Both the position numbers and the translations under genes were made by a program. From positions 16,024,892 to 16,088,891 of the forward strand of contig CM026424.1 in NCBI GenBank assembly GCA_014871385.1: 64,000 nucleotides of DNA, given 5' to 3'. Within the stretch, counting starts at the first letter, position 1, and each line of letters starts with the position of its first letter. Shown here in pieces: positions 1 through 13,590 of this stretch. The notes under the pieces were generated by a model. The model was given only the letters and a program-made list of their open reading frames with translations. It was not told the origin of the DNA and did not search any database. The stretch comes from Ceratodon purpureus (lineage: Eukaryota > Streptophyta > Bryopsida > Pseudoditrichales > Ditrichaceae).

Positions 1-39
1 CACGGAAAGGTCCAACAAACGTTCGCCCTTTTTTTTCAG

Positions 40-419
40 GATATACTGTTGGAACTACCCCGTCTGTACCTGTGGCTCTGGGTAAACGTAGATTACCCGT
101 AATGAATGTGGACGGAATCACCGATAAGACCAAAAGACGGAAGATCAAAAGAATTGTGACCACAGTGGTGGATGGTACAGTTGACCACGAAATTCGCAAC
201 ATTCATTCCACGGTGGAGGAGTATGTGCCTAATCAGCCTAATCAGGGGGGAGATGGAGATGACGAGGGGTCGAAATCCTCAGAAGGATATTACTCATCAG
301 AAGATAGCCGTGAAGAAGCACCTGATGATGAAGACATTGTTGTAAGAGTACCATTGGGTAAGCCCGGTACTCGAAGGAATCCAGAGCGGCGCACCGCCAA
401 AAAAAACAAAAAAAAGTGA
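40..419 (+). CDS. 3'-terminal exon of an unrecognised nuclear-type protein (partial)
   Basis: A pyrimidine tract ending in cag at 37-39 looks like a splice acceptor. From there the frame is open to a TGA at 417-419, giving about 125 residues. The start lies outside the window, and the GTG at 72 is probably not an initiator because the frame stays open back to the acceptor. The protein has a basic stretch (KTKRRKIKR, a possible nuclear localisation signal), an acidic-serine stretch around GDDEGSKSSEGYYSSEDS, and a very basic lysine-rich tail. I do not recognise a family. The composition suggests a chromatin-associated or otherwise disordered nuclear protein. A short AT microsatellite follows at about 508-534. 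Confidence 0.45.
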
Positions 420-707
420 TACATCTATTAGCATATTACATATAGAAGTTATATAGAGAAAGTATAATATATATGTCTCCAAAATAATTTTAAAAAAACA
501 CAAAAAAATATAATATATATATATATATATATATCTAAATTTTATACGTAGATACTTATATGTTAACCTTAGTCAATGTCCATAAAACATTAGCTAAGGC
601 TATTGAATGTAATTTTGTTTCGACATGAATTGAAACTTCTCTCATTTATGTCACTATGAAAAATTCAGTAGTGTCTTAATTTCCTTCAGTGGTTGATTCT
701 TGTTCCC

Positions 708-1040
708 AGCTCGCGCCCCCCCCCTTCGCAGGCGCTCGCGCCCCCCCTTCGCAGGCGCTAGCGCCCCCCCTTCGCAGGCGCTCGCGCCCCCCCTTCGCAG
801 GCGCTCGCGCCCCCCCTTCGCAGGCGCTCGCGCCCCCACCCCAAACCCCTTGCTCGCGCCCCCCTGCAATCGCAGGCGCTCGCGCCCCCCCACCATCAAA
901 GGCGCTCGCGCCCCCCCCCCTCGCAGGCGCCCGCGCCCCTCCCAGTCGCTCGCGCCCCCTCGCTCGCGCCCCCCTTCCCAAGACGCTCGCGCCCCCCCCT
1001 CTCACGTGCTCGCGCCACCCTCACTCAAGGCGTTGGCGCC
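708..1040. repeat. C-rich minisatellite, about 15 units of roughly 23 bp
   Basis: About fifteen units begin with the core CGCTCGCGCCCCCCC and most end in TTCGCAGG. The first five are nearly identical and the later ones diverge and vary in length. Each unit has a run of 5-11 C on the plus strand, so the minus strand has regularly spaced G runs able to form G-quadruplexes and the plus strand could form i-motifs. Alanine/proline/arginine-rich open frames here exist on both strands only because the unit lacks stops. Confidence 0.9.
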
Positions 1041-3881
1041 CTTCCTCTTAGCCACGTCATCCCCCAAGTCAACAATATTTGGTGACATGTCGGACGCGTG
1101 GCATCCTAGGTGGCCAAGGTAACTCCCATTTCACCATTTGGGTGGTCAACCGTAAGTCCTGGTCAAACGGACCTCCCCTGACCCCTAACGGACGGACGAG
1201 CGGACCGGACGGACGGACAGGTCCTTTTGTCCCATGAACAACCCTGGCAAGAATGGGTTGGAGAATTTTCTTTTCTTTGAAAATTCATAGTAAATTCAAT
1301 ATTGCTCCAAAATTTGTTCAAAAATATGTGATCATCTTCAAATCTATTTCCCTACGCTCCAAAATTATTTGCGTATTCATTACTTCACCGGAAGTATGCT
1401 GAATTGCTTAAGGTGATCAGAAACAGGTCGTCTACCTTACCACAATCTGGTTGATTTCGACTTTAGGAGTAAAGACCTGTCCAACACACCCACATTTTTA
1501 CATGATTGTAATTCAGTCTAGGAATAGGTTGGTGCACAGAAACGGCACATGCACTGTAGATGTGCAAACGTTAGAAGCTACCACCTCGTGAATTAGGTCA
1601 CAGAGTGAGACGAGTGAAGATGAGTCACCCGCGGTACTGTTCACGTACTCCGGCACATGGGTCGGTACTGTTCAGGTACTGTGTCCCATAGTAATCATAA
1701 GTGGGTACCAAGGTTGTGCCATTTATGATGATACCAGCATATCTCTACTGTAACAGCAGTCTCGCAAGGCTGCGACGTTGGACAGATTCATGGAGAAAAA
1801 GATACAGTCCTAGACCCAAGTCAAGTAACTTGATCTTCTGCCGGTGCCGAAGGGCCCAATGAAGTGCCAGGAATCTCCACAACATGTACTTCCAATGTGT
1901 GGGCCAAGGTGATTAAGACATTCTCTACCGGCCCACGAGAGCAACATTAATGTTGCAGTGCGTTTGTGAGGTGGCCCAGCAATTCCGTAGAATGGGAATT
2001 CTTCTGGCCAGGATCTCTGCATGCTGCAGTATCTCAGTGGGGATTAGATCTTTCTCTTTATTCGGACATTTTTTGCGATCGCTTGAAAAGGAACCTGCAT
2101 TAGCCGAGCTGAATCAGTCATGACGTCAAAAACACCAAGCTCGGAAACTTCAAAATATCATAAGCGTGATCAAGCAATCGACATGAAGTATTGCGTAGCT
2201 TCAGAGGATTTCGTGACCAGTTTTCTTCGGTTGCAATTGAACTTCGTTTACTGACTTTCAAATTAGCTCAGTGCGCAGACGTTTCCAATTTTATGACTGA
2301 TGTTTCCTGCTTCATGTCAAAGTAAGTACGTGCAGTGGTGCTTCAATATAAGCTGCTGTCATGCTAAAAACTATGCAAGTGCATCTATTCGACAGAGGTA
2401 ACCAATCCTTTGATAGGAGTTTCATTGCAACTTTACATATATTTCCTTGTCAAAATACTGTGAATATGAAATAATTTCATGTTAAGGTAGGATCACCAGT
2501 ACCTACGCAGACCAACTACCCACTGGCCTAGGTGTACCAATAACTTGGAGTAGCAAGTGGTAGCATGGAAGAAAACTCTTTCTTGATTTTTGGTGCACTC
2601 GTACATAGATTTGGTTGGTAGCCTCTTTGGCTCAATTATTAGAACTTTTGCTTTGTGACCTTTGAAAATTCATAGAAAATTCAATGTGACCCCAAATTTA
2701 AAAAAAATAAAAAATAGATACATATTCTCTATGATTGCCCTACCTGTGTGTTTTTTTCACACCAATTGTGCCGGCAGCGAGGGTACGAAAGTGGCGATTT
2801 CTGGTGCGGCTACCTTAAATTGAGAGCAATAGTTATTAGGTTACGTAGTATGTAATAAAATACTATTCGGAGCAATGCTTTCATGTTAAATTGGCACCAC
2901 ATGATTCGTAGTCTGTGATAAAAATAAAATAAACAATCTGTTCTTGGAATGACTGATATCATGATTTGAAGCAGACCATGAGAGAATGTAATTTGTCGAA
3001 ACAGTTGCAATTAAAAACTCGCCCCAAAGGCTAGAGGCTTTTTGCTCGGCTTCGGTCGGACTTGAGTTTGGTCTAACGTACATGTAGAGTGCCACTGGCG
3101 AGTGACGGCTGGGCGTGGATTATCGAGTCTGTTTGAGCCTCGTTAGACCCTAGTTGCACTCCGTTAGACCCCGCTAGGCAGCTTTGGCGGACTTCACTCT
3201 GGAACTTTGTTATGCCACTCCAAGCTCTGCTCCGCCAAGCCCTGAATTTTTGGACTCTCGTTCCGCTTGTGGCACCCAGAGTCGCCTGTCTGCTTGGTCC
3301 TCCACCAAGAGGAGCGTGGAGTGGCGGACGGCGGGGCACGTACCTGACACCTTTCTCTCTTTGCAATGAGCCTTTCGTTTCACTTGCTCCTAAAAAAGAA
3401 AAAGAAAAAAAAGACAAAGATAATACTCGCATGCTATATGTGCGTGTGCATCAATTAAAATTTATAAACCTGAATCGAGTGGTCCATCAGTCCATCAATG
3501 GCAGTTTTAAAGAAGTATGTTTGATCATTGAAACTTAATTAACTAGAAGCACACCCCAATGTGAGTACAAGCCTAGAGGATTGCAAGACATCGTCTGTCT
3601 ATAATATGTACTAAAGAGCATACCTCTTAGATCTACTATGCAACATGTGTGACACTGTACCACTTCATGTGTTACACGTACTAAAGTATAAAACTAGTCT
3701 GCACTGCAAGTAGTAGTTGCCGCTGTACATGAAGTGGACATTCCTACAACATCACTCATAGAAATCAAAATCCATGTTGTATATCTGCTGGACAATTCTT
3801 ACTACTCTACAGTTCCACCACTTTACACCAATGTAATGTCACGGATAATGCAGGTCCACTTTCAAGTCCACCATACAGGGC
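1041..3881. other. No gene recognised; scattered degenerate repeats
   Basis: No convincing coding exon was found. A run of GGACGGAC-like words lies at about 1189-1222. Two related AT-rich blocks containing TTTGAAAATTCATAG occur near 1277 and 2662. The block around 1437-1475 resembles the block at 11685-11725, suggesting remnants of one dispersed repeat family. The remainder looks single copy. Confidence 0.5.
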
Positions 3882-5625
3882 TCAATGGTGTAAAGACATC
3901 CACCAGCTGTTCCTCACTTTTTGCTCGACATGCTGCAGCAATTTCGAAAGAGCTGCATATTCAAAACAAGACAGAAATCTAATCAGTTAATAACAGTTCA
4001 AGTACATTGTTGTAAAAACATTCTGCCTGCTGCAGGGGCGTGCTGCCGAAACTTACTTGTGAATTTTGCATCCACACAAGTGGAGCAGGTCCATAGCAAT
4101 TGATCCTCAATGGGGAAATCAAGCGAAGAAGTCATATCCTGAGCAGCAACATCTCGATTACTGATGCTTAATTCGCTCACCATCCGCTTCACCTGCGGGC
4201 TATCACAGCCAGCCTGAGAATCTGGAACTGCTTCCATGGGTTTTGGTGAAGTCACATTCTCAGAGGCAGCAACGTTGCAGCCGAGTCTTTGATGCTGAGA
4301 ATTAACACCCTCATTACCTAACGGTTGAGGGAAGTCAATCGCGCAGCTGCTCGCCTGCTGCATATCATAAAAGGCTTTCTTGTGGGCCAGGAGGAGTGTC
4401 TTTTTGAACTCTTTCAATTTCAGGACCCTGCTCACACATTTATCCATCGTAATAGCATTAGTTTCAGCAAATACAGAAGAAATTCAAAGCCGCCTTACGT
4501 GTTTATCTATAGGTTGAGAACTTCATTTTGTCATGCCTTAAACTGCCGAAGTAATGGGTATCTACATATCAGTTTATACACCATATATAGTCGGCTCTCT
4601 GTACTAGACGCTCAACTTATGAACAATGTTGTTCTACCCAATATTCCAGCAGACGTGATCTACAGCTGGAATCTCAAAGTTAGCTGCCTCACTGACATTA
4701 CAGTACATTGACCTGCAAAGTTCACTAAATGGGCTTTGTATGAGTACACAACGACTGCAACTTATGAGTATTTCACTTCTTTCTAATTAATGGTTCTTCA
4801 CTCGTTTTACAGTATCTACTAATGTCAAGAATTTGTGATTATCATGACCAATACGTTCCCTGGTTTTATGTGCATGATACCACAGCACGTATCAGCTTAG
4901 TACTCCAAACGTGCGTCTCGATTTAATGACCTAGTACAGCAAAAGCAAGAGGGACCGTGCAGCATTTCGGAGAAAGGTTTGATGTGACTATGTTGAGGAC
5001 CAGGCTCTGGACAGCAGCTTACGTGTTTTCACCGTTGGAACAGCAACTCACAGGTGAGTAAATGGAGTTTGTATCAGTAACAACAGGGAGCCCCTCGTGT
5101 ATTTTCGGATTATCAATGTTTCTCAAGGCATTGACGAGGGCTGTGTGCGGCACTGCGCAGTCATTTCTTGGGCCCTCCACCTGTGATCATATAGAAAGTG
5201 ATGATGTTCATTTCTGACAAATTTGTTCAAAGATAGACGTGATTGAGGAGTACGATATTCTCATCCAGAAGTTAACCAAGCTCTACAAGATTGGATTAGG
5301 GGCCAGTAATACTTACATGCATAGCAACCGCTGAAGCCAGTTTGAAGGAGGCATGGCAGTTGAAGCAGATGCCGTCTTTGTGAAAAGCGGACAAGTGGGT
5401 GTTCAGTTCCTCGCGGGTGTTGAAATCGCTCTTCTTGCACGCATTGCAATACAGCCGGTGCTTCAGATTGTAATGTTTTCGCATTTCTCGTTCCAATTCA
5501 GTCGTGAATGCAATGATCTCCTCGCAGTAGTTGCATTTGGCGTGGAAGCTGAAATGCGGCATCACTTTGGGATCCACATTACAGATTATTGGACCTTCCG
5601 ACCACAGCTTGCTGGCGTCGCCCAT
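3882..5625 (-). CDS. C2H2 zinc-finger protein, four exons, 302 aa
   Basis: Exons on the minus strand are 5625-5317, 5180-5023, 4427-4057 and 3952-3882. All introns are GT/AG (donors gtaagt, gtaagc, gtaagt). The phases 0, 2 and 1 match at each junction, and the total of 909 nt gives 302 codons plus TGA. Exon 1 encodes three closely spaced Cys2His2-type fingers at about residues 29-54 (CNYC...H...H), 57-79 (CNAC...H...H) and 84-103 (CFNC...H). The rest is hydrophilic and ends in a short predicted helix. An in-frame upstream ATG at 5697 would add 24 residues; the downstream ATG (MGDASKLW) reads as the better start. Nucleic-acid binding is inferred from the fingers only; I recognise no orthologue. 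Confidence 0.72.
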
Positions 5626-5697
5626 GGTTACAAGGATTGAGCTGATTCGGTGCTCACTGCCAGCAGATCGATGAATAATAGAACGAAACGCTAACAC

Positions 5698-8600
5698 CTT
5701 CAGTCCAGATCTGTGTTCTAGAATCTGCTTATGAATCCCTCATCGACGTACAGATTCAAGCAGAAAGAGTACTACTGTGGTTTGAGATGAAGCCCACCCG
5801 GGTTGTGAAAACTCTGAATTTGATGTTGAAAGAGAGATTTTTGTACCGGTGATGCCCTTGTTCGCAGTGCAAGCTCTGAACTGGAATAGTAAAACAAGAG
5901 GAAGGGGGTATTCATGAGTATGGCAGTTTTGAAACTGCCAAAATGAGGTTCAGGATCTGAAAAATACTACATGTGCAGCTTTGGAGAGGACTCCCTAAAC
6001 TTCCAAAACTGTAAGGAACTACTACTGAATATTTAATACTCTTGCTGATAAGCTCTACTTACAGGCTACAGCATCAGCTAATATAGATGTCCCAACTGCA
6101 AATAAGACGCCACCGCCCTTAAAATGCCTGGTAAAATGACTGGTTCAACGCAGTTGGTCACTTGTGACAATCAATAATATTATTGAAACCAAGCTACAAT
6201 CAGCTTCACACACATACTACAGACACTCATACTGACCTAGTACCGTGCGTTTGCTCCATCGTGCAATAAGATAACCCACGGTGACCTGTCTGAGAGACGA
6301 AGAAGTTCAACCGAATATCAAAATGAATATTCTAGTGCGTGGTCTGTAAAATCAAGAAAACGCAAGAAAACGCAGTCTAGAGTTCTCTCATCGTCGCAGC
6401 TAGGAATCCGGCGTTTCAGCTGACCCAGTGCAAAAGTGGACAGAATGAAGCAGAGGTGCTTCGTCGGTGCCAGTGTTAACAGCGAAATCTGTACTGCTCA
6501 ACAACTGCAAGTGCAATATGTCAGCATCGTAAGATGAATCTGCTCACAACCATAAAAGCTGCGCACAACATCGCCGGTTGACGACTTGTCACTCGATGTC
6601 GGCTGCTATTCGGCGGTACGTCGACGAAGTAATACGAAATTGCTGCTTGTGAGAAAGCTTATGTATTCGTGCGAGATGCCGGTACTGCGTGATCGGATGA
6701 TGTGGCAGGCCGGCTATGTAACGACGCTACCCAGCTAGGAAATAGCGTCTAAGGCTCCAAGCGCATCAATTCAAGCAACTGCCGTGCGCGCGCGTGGAAA
6801 ACACGTCATTAATTCTGATGCGAAAAATTGACCGAGACGGTTCTAAGAAGTAGCGGCGCAGGTGAACTAGTAAGTGCGATTAAACATGAAACCTTCGATC
6901 AAAGGGTTTTGAACTAGCGATAAAAAACGGAGAGGGATGTGTGTGTCTCTAGTCTAAAGATACGACTCTGCCATGGTATGCGGTGATCGACAAGCAATTC
7001 GACAATGTATGGTACAGTACTTCCTTGTACGGTAATCCACTGAATTATATTACTCAAAGGCCGTACATGTTACTATGAATTGAAAAGCATGCACGATTCC
7101 AGCACTACTCGTCATGTGGGGCACTAAGTTAACTGATGTCCCAACTTATAATTCGATGCCTCATATGAGTGCAAGAGCACTCCGAGCTAGGGAAGCTGGT
7201 CAAATGGTCCTTTCAGAGGTCTCAAAAGCTGGTCACTGTTAGGTAAATACTTGAAAGTGAACTTGCTGTGCTACCGTAGATATCGAATGACTACGACTGT
7301 CACTATGACTATCAAGGCGGCGGTAAATATTATCAACTTGCCTGTAATTTGTCGCACCGCCATTCTTGAAGGAGGTCGGGATTGGGGGACTCGGGAGGAG
7401 CCTCTCTGATTCATTCATCTCGTTGTTCCATTAAATTAATCTTATTCCATTCATCGCAGAAGGTTCAATGATCCTCAACGGTCCAGTCTATTTCCACCAC
7501 ACTCATCAAAGTAGCTCCAGAGCTCTTTTTTCTTCAGTATGCTAGTATTTTAGTCTATCGCATGAGCAGGGAATATGTTTTTCGTCTCCCACAAATCGAG
7601 CAGAATAGACTCTATGTCGAGGGCAGAACTCTATCTCGACACAACAAAATTAGCAGACAGTTTTCTAAAGTTGAAAAATTATTAACAAAATTTAATAACT
7701 TATATTTCATGATTCGAGCGATTCCCAAATCTTCATAATTTATCACCGTTTTCCAAAGAAAAACACCAATTATATAATTAGAAATTTATAACTTTAATCT
7801 CTAACTGTCATTAGTTTTAACTTAATTACTATCTGTATTAGTGTGAAAAAAATAACAAAAATATATGTGATGTAACATAAATCTTTTAAAGTGAAATGAT
7901 AAAGAAATACTTTTTCCCATTTGATAGTAATATATGAATAATATCCTACTGTTCCAATCTCATGCTAACCCATCCTGTTTCTAGGTCTAGTAGTAATATG
8001 AAAATTGGCAAAATTGATGAACTTATGAATTGCATCCTCCCAGGCTCCCGGCCTTGAGGGAATAGGACAAGATTGATTCAAAACATACACAGACCAAGAA
8101 CACACAGGTCAACCTCAGAATTGAGTGTGGCCAATTAAGGCTGCCAAGAAGGTTAGAAGGTTTGAGAAGATCACTTCATGACAAAGGATACCTTGTATCA
8201 TTTGGGCACGACAAGCTGCAAATGTGGAAGTTAAGGAGTCCCATGTGCAAATAATAAACAAAAAATAAAAACTTATGTTTATCATGATTCACTCCTATTC
8301 TACGAAGAGGGAAACCTTTCTGTTAGGTTCGAAATTGTTCGAATTTAGCACCTAGCCGCTATTCCTTATATTACAGGCGGACATACTACGCCTGTACTAC
8401 AAAATATACGTCCTAAAATGCTAGCCAAACAGTACATACTGACTAGAATACGTCGGGCAACTCGAAAATTTTGATCCCTTCACGTGGAACATGACGTCAA
8501 GCTCCTTCATCTTTTTGGGAGCGTCATCGTCCATCTTTTTCTTTTTTGAAACCAAAGCGTTTCTACGCGAAGGTAAAAGGAAGACTAAACTTACCACCAG

Positions 8601-11600
8601 CAAGCTGGGAACTATTGGATTGCACCGACAATAGTTTTCAGAGAGGAAGTTACAGCTCTTAGCATTCGGAAGCCCCTCGAAAGCACTGTCCGGATCATTC
8701 GCAATTGACTTCGATCGGTAGATGTCACTGCGCAGTAGTGCATGGGCCCGGGCGAACCCCCAGGGGCACACAGAGGGGGACAAAGTCTATCACGGGCAGA
8801 TCTTGTGTGAATACACCTAATTATTGGATATAATCCAGCAAGTCCAATTAAACATCTTCCCACGGCATCAGAAATTCAGCCGCATTGCCAGCAGAATGAA
8901 ACAGACGGCCACTGAAGCGGATTCGTTTAAATGAAAACCTCGCCACCAAAATAAATTTGTCCTGTTTTGAGCCCGTTTTGAATCGTAAGGAAAATAACAA
9001 AGTCCATCGATTCATCCTACATCTTGACTGTTGTTCGTGTGTAAGATTAGTGTATAGGTAGTCTTGTCAGTGCATAGCAGAGCTTTGGCCTTTCTGAAAA
9101 CATATTTGAACCATTTCATGTGTCATGACCAAATGACAAAAGGAAAAGACAAGTTCAAAGTGAAAACATTCACCAAAGTTCAATGGCAAGTGGCCTAGTT
9201 GCAAAACTCAAGAGTATTCTGTTGATCGGTACAGGTTATGCCAACTACATAACTTATCCAAGGTGCATGCATGGTGAGGTCGGAGGGGCAAGTTGGAAAC
9301 TTGGAGTCACTGATCGAAATGGAGACCTTTGGACCTTTGGCCCAAGCAACACTCACTATGCTGCATTGTGCATTGGAGCAGATGAATTTGGACTTCTTAT
9401 CTGCAGCGTTAGTTCAACTTGGAAGATAAAAGAATGATAAGATAATCTTGAGACTTACTCATTTTCGAAGGATCCCTGCCTACTTTGGACTTATTCCACT
9501 GTCGATTGGTACATTGGGCACTCCACGGACAACAGCCTCTTAGGGATCCCAGGATGCGGCAGTGCGGCTCCTTGGCTCATCTGGACACACAATTGCATGA
9601 GGACTACAATCAAGTCACATGAAAAAATATGATAGTTTAATGGCACTTCGGAAATCAAATATTGTGGATCTGATTTCACCCGAAAGTAAGCGTCTGGACC
9701 TTGGAGCCAAGCCACCTCCGAATGAGGGTCCTCGTTTCTGGGGATTTCTCAGTACGGAAGAATTTTCACTTGCATGGCACTTTTGATAGAATTAGCAGCT
9801 GTGCCGAGTCATTAGTTATTTCTGTCCTCATGTGTGCTAATTGTGCTCACCTTAACCCCACTTCTTAACATTCTTGCAAAAACTGTTAAACCTACTAGCG
9901 TCACGTCGACGTGTTAAAAGCAGTGCAAATGACAAGCTAGTGTCCGTCGTACTCCATCGCCTTTCACGTGCCGCTACAATCTCAGTTTGAAATTAGTTAT
10001 AGTTTCTTTTCCATTCAGCAGAGCACATACTTGAAAGAGAATTCTTGATCCACACTGCAAGAATGATGTTTTAACTAAGTTCGAAGCATCGATCTAGTCA
10101 TCTCAAGTCATGCAGTAGATGGCAAACTTACTGCGATACTCTTCCGCTTCTAGAGATCCCAATTACTCATGTCTCCAAATTCTGTCAGAATGAAAAGAAA
10201 AAAAAATGAGTGGTTCTTTCAATGTTCACAGGGAATCATCTTCCGATTCTAGATTCTTCTGAGGCCCGAGTTCAAATTCCTAGGCTTAGATGCCGGACCA
10301 AGAAGCTGGATCACCAGACATGGCGCAGCGGCTGAACTGCATGTCACCTATATTTAATAAGAAATATTGATGGATTCCTTGGTTTTACTTCCAACCTTCT
10401 ACCTGTTAAGTGACTGAGTCGGAGTGATCTGGGGAGATCTGACCACAAGGCAAGGCTGAATGATTTGTTTCATGTCATTGGACTATTTGATTAGACTAAT
10501 CGAGAGGGGGTCAAGGAGGCTTGTAAACCATGAAATGACTGTCATGGCACCCTAGTTCCAGCACATGACGTAAAACAACCAAGAGTGCAAATCTATCACA
10601 ATCTCGATCGGAGGGTTAACGCTAGAGTTGACCCGAATCGCTAGGTGTATGTCTGGTGAATCACTACATGGGCACATGATGTATTGTACCTTCGACCTGA
10701 TAATAGGTGAACATATCAGTGTGCACTGTGTAGCCACTCAAACCTCACATTTCGGAGCGCTTTACCATATTTGGCTTCACTACAATGTACAGCTAGGCAC
10801 TTGGGATTCTGCTGCACACCAAATATCCATAGCTTATATTACTGTATCACTGTGTCTCATTCAACACGAGAGATTAGCTTCTCAAGTACATCGATCTCGC
10901 TGTATGGAGGTGCTTCAGCGAGTTTAGATTTTGTTGTTCGGTTTGATCAATGTTAATATGAGTGATGTTAATTTAGATATTCGGGGTTAAATTTTGCAAG
11001 GGGATTCCAACCTCATTCAGAAGGTAAGTTCAAATCATAATGTTCAAAGTTAGAAAAAAAAATTTACCATTTGCAAGATCATAATGTTCAAAGTTAGAAA
11101 AAAACTTTTTTCCTTGTTGCAAAATGGATTTGAAGTGTTTTGTGAGCCAGAAATATCAATTTTAAAAGTAAATTTGACTTGAGGCTCTTCAAATTCTTGT
11201 TCCTAGGTGGATTAGAAAGATGCCGATGCACTATTTACCTTCATACAACGTATAGAACCTAAAGAAATGCTTGATTTTTCACACAGAGGTATGCTGAAAT
11301 TCAAATACAAAGGCCGGTCTTTGATAGTAAAAAAAGCACATAAAGTAATATTGGATTAAAAACCTGAGCAATGAGATAACGCGTTAAGATTTTATTGACA
11401 TGTACTAAAAATAAATTGTTTTTGGTGAATTTTTGAGTTTCTCTCATCTAATTAATTTTGGGCTGATTTTGAGGATAAATGAGCATATACCACAATTTTT
11501 GGCATATTTCAGAATGCCCTAAAAGTGTTTTCAAACGTTGAAAGTGAATATCTTCCAAAGTATGACAAATTTTGAAGCATGAATAATCTTGTTGGAAAGA

Positions 11601-11769
11601 TATGGGAAATTCTACGATTTTCAAAAAGTACAACTTTACACGATCAAAATTTAGTAATCAGAAGCTTGCCCAAAGTCTAATTGACCACAATTTGGTTGAT
11701 TTCAACTTTAGAGATTAAAACTTTTATTGAAATGTTTTAGAAATTGTTGGCAGACTTTTGAATTAAAAA

Positions 11770-11771
<2 letters not shown>
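5698..11771. other. No supported gene; some short ORFs
   Basis: This is mixed-composition DNA, AT-rich from 7650 to 8000. A minus-strand frame at 8783-8421 ends in a charged stretch (KKKKMDDDAPKKMKELD). A plus-strand 84-codon frame lies at 9183-9437. Neither matches a family I know or has clear splice context. A 27-bp direct repeat pair lies near 11034-11061 and 11079-11106. Confidence 0.5.

Positions 11772-11847
<76 letters not shown>
11772..11847. repeat. (TA)n microsatellite
   Basis: An essentially pure TA dinucleotide tract of about 76 bp in AT-rich non-coding DNA. Confidence 0.97.
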
Positions 11848-11855
<8 letters not shown>

Positions 11856-13404
11856 GAGTGGGAAGGCTTTGTAGAGTGACCTTTTAGCTACAATATAACT
11901 CAAACCTCTTTAAATGATTTTTGAACTTACATTTGTTGTAGTGTGTATTTAGAACATCATGATTTTTTAAACATCTCAATCTATATAACACATATGATAG
12001 ATTGTAGAATATATTTTTATAAAAGTCAATTTTAGACGTTTCTCTTCTATTTGATGGTTTAGTCCTTATCGTCAAACTTCTTCATGTCTAATTTAGCAGC
12101 TAGCTTATAGAGATTTTAACAACTAATTGACAAAGTTAGTGCTTCTAGGCTACTAGCAACAAGTTCAAAAGTCCATATTATATCCATTTTGTTGGTTGAA
12201 GCCTGCGATTGAATTTGAATTTGTGTCAATACACATTGCAACATTTACAACAAGTTAACAACATCCTACATGCAAATTAAAAAGACCAACTTAAACGTAC
12301 GTACATTATATGATTCCACATATAACATCTGTAGATATTGCAAACTATATGTTATTTAGAAAGTCTACATCAAACCTCAAAATACTACATGTCCTTTAAT
12401 GTTGTACTTGTTCAAAATCAATAATTATGAACTTTGAATTATATATTCAATTACATCACACATTGTTCCGTTTATACCAAACCATCTTATGATAAATAAT
12501 ATTCTTTTTTTCCACTGAAAATTGTAAAAACCTTAATAGTTTGTTTAATATAGGAACATCTAATGTTGAAAAAGTTTTTATAAGCTCTCTAAACACCCAT
12601 CTCCATTCCCTCAACTCTCAATAGTTCTAGTGAATGGAAAAGCAACATTTGTCAACAAAGAAAATAGAAAGTATGATATAGATGGATGGAAATAGGACAT
12701 GGAATCAATTCTTTTAGAACTATTTACAACATCAACATCGTTGTCATGAAGAGAGAAATAGTCCGTAGTTAGGATTCTTTCACTGTGTCTTTCGGATAGT
12801 GCTAATAGTTCACCTTAACATACAAGTGGCCAACTTTGCGTGCACCACAATTACCAACTTCTCCAACTTATGCCATATTTGTCAACATATCAATATAGAT
12901 TTCTTGGAAGTGTATACAAAAAAAGATGGAAGCAGAACGTCACAATGAAAATCACAATAATCCCTTTGAATTAATACAATACAAGTTTGCAATCCACAAT
13001 CTTTATACTAAAGCAACCACATTAGTTAAAATAGTTACAATCTAAGCACAACATCAATATAAAAAATCTTCCAACTCTATAATTTATAAGATAATCATCC
13101 AATACAACTATATTATAAATATTTGAACCAACCAACACTTCAATCAACACTCAATCAACCGGGAACCCTCAATCCTCCACTCCTAGTGGGTGGTTTATGT
13201 AGCAAAAGTAGAGCCTTCTACCACCTCTAATATTTTGCATACAAGTAACTCATATAGTCTTCTTGAAAACTGTCAAAAAATTTAAGTTTTTAAAAGCAAT
13301 AGTCTTTTAGTATAAAAATTTCATTCTAAGAGTAAAAAAATCTACACCAAGCTAAGCAAGGTACCAAATGTTTTTCTTCTCTGTCACTCAAACATTAGAG
13401 TACA
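11848..13404. other. AT-rich stretch without a recognised gene
   Basis: Strongly AT-rich sequence with no ORF of coding quality and no clear repeat boundaries. Probably decayed transposon or intergenic DNA. Confidence 0.5.
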
Positions 13405-13590
13405 TTCTATTTTTAATTTTATTTTTATTTTTATTTTTTTGAGACAAATGGTGAAATTCCATTGCAAGAAGTAAATTACACCGCCGCAAACCAGGCGAAG
13501 GAAAACTCGCTGGCGAGAGATCAAAGTAACAAACGTGAAACCTGTAACCGTGCTAAAAACTGAGAAAACACCTATAACCGAGCTACTAAC
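13405..13590 (-). mobile_element. 5'-truncated LINE 3' end
   Basis: On the minus strand the segment runs into TTCTTGCAATGGAATTTCAC, then a short T/C-rich bridge and an A-rich tail built of AAAAAT units. The intact LINE of this window ends the same way near 28557-28604 (TTCTTGCAATGAAATCC, then TTCAAAAAAAAATC). The shared end and tail suggest a short, 5'-truncated copy of a related L1-type element. No target-site duplication was resolved. Confidence 0.55.

Noticed and set aside
708-1040. Regular repeats considered as a CRISPR array
   Set aside because: Units abut without unique spacers and the context is eukaryotic.
654-1122. Several alanine/proline/arginine-rich frames on both strands
   Set aside because: They are translations of the 23-bp minisatellite in different frames.
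1228-1240. TGAACAACCCTGG also present near 61014, perhaps a shared element end
   Set aside because: The first base or two differ and sequence on either side does not align. A 12-13 bp match is too weak to call.
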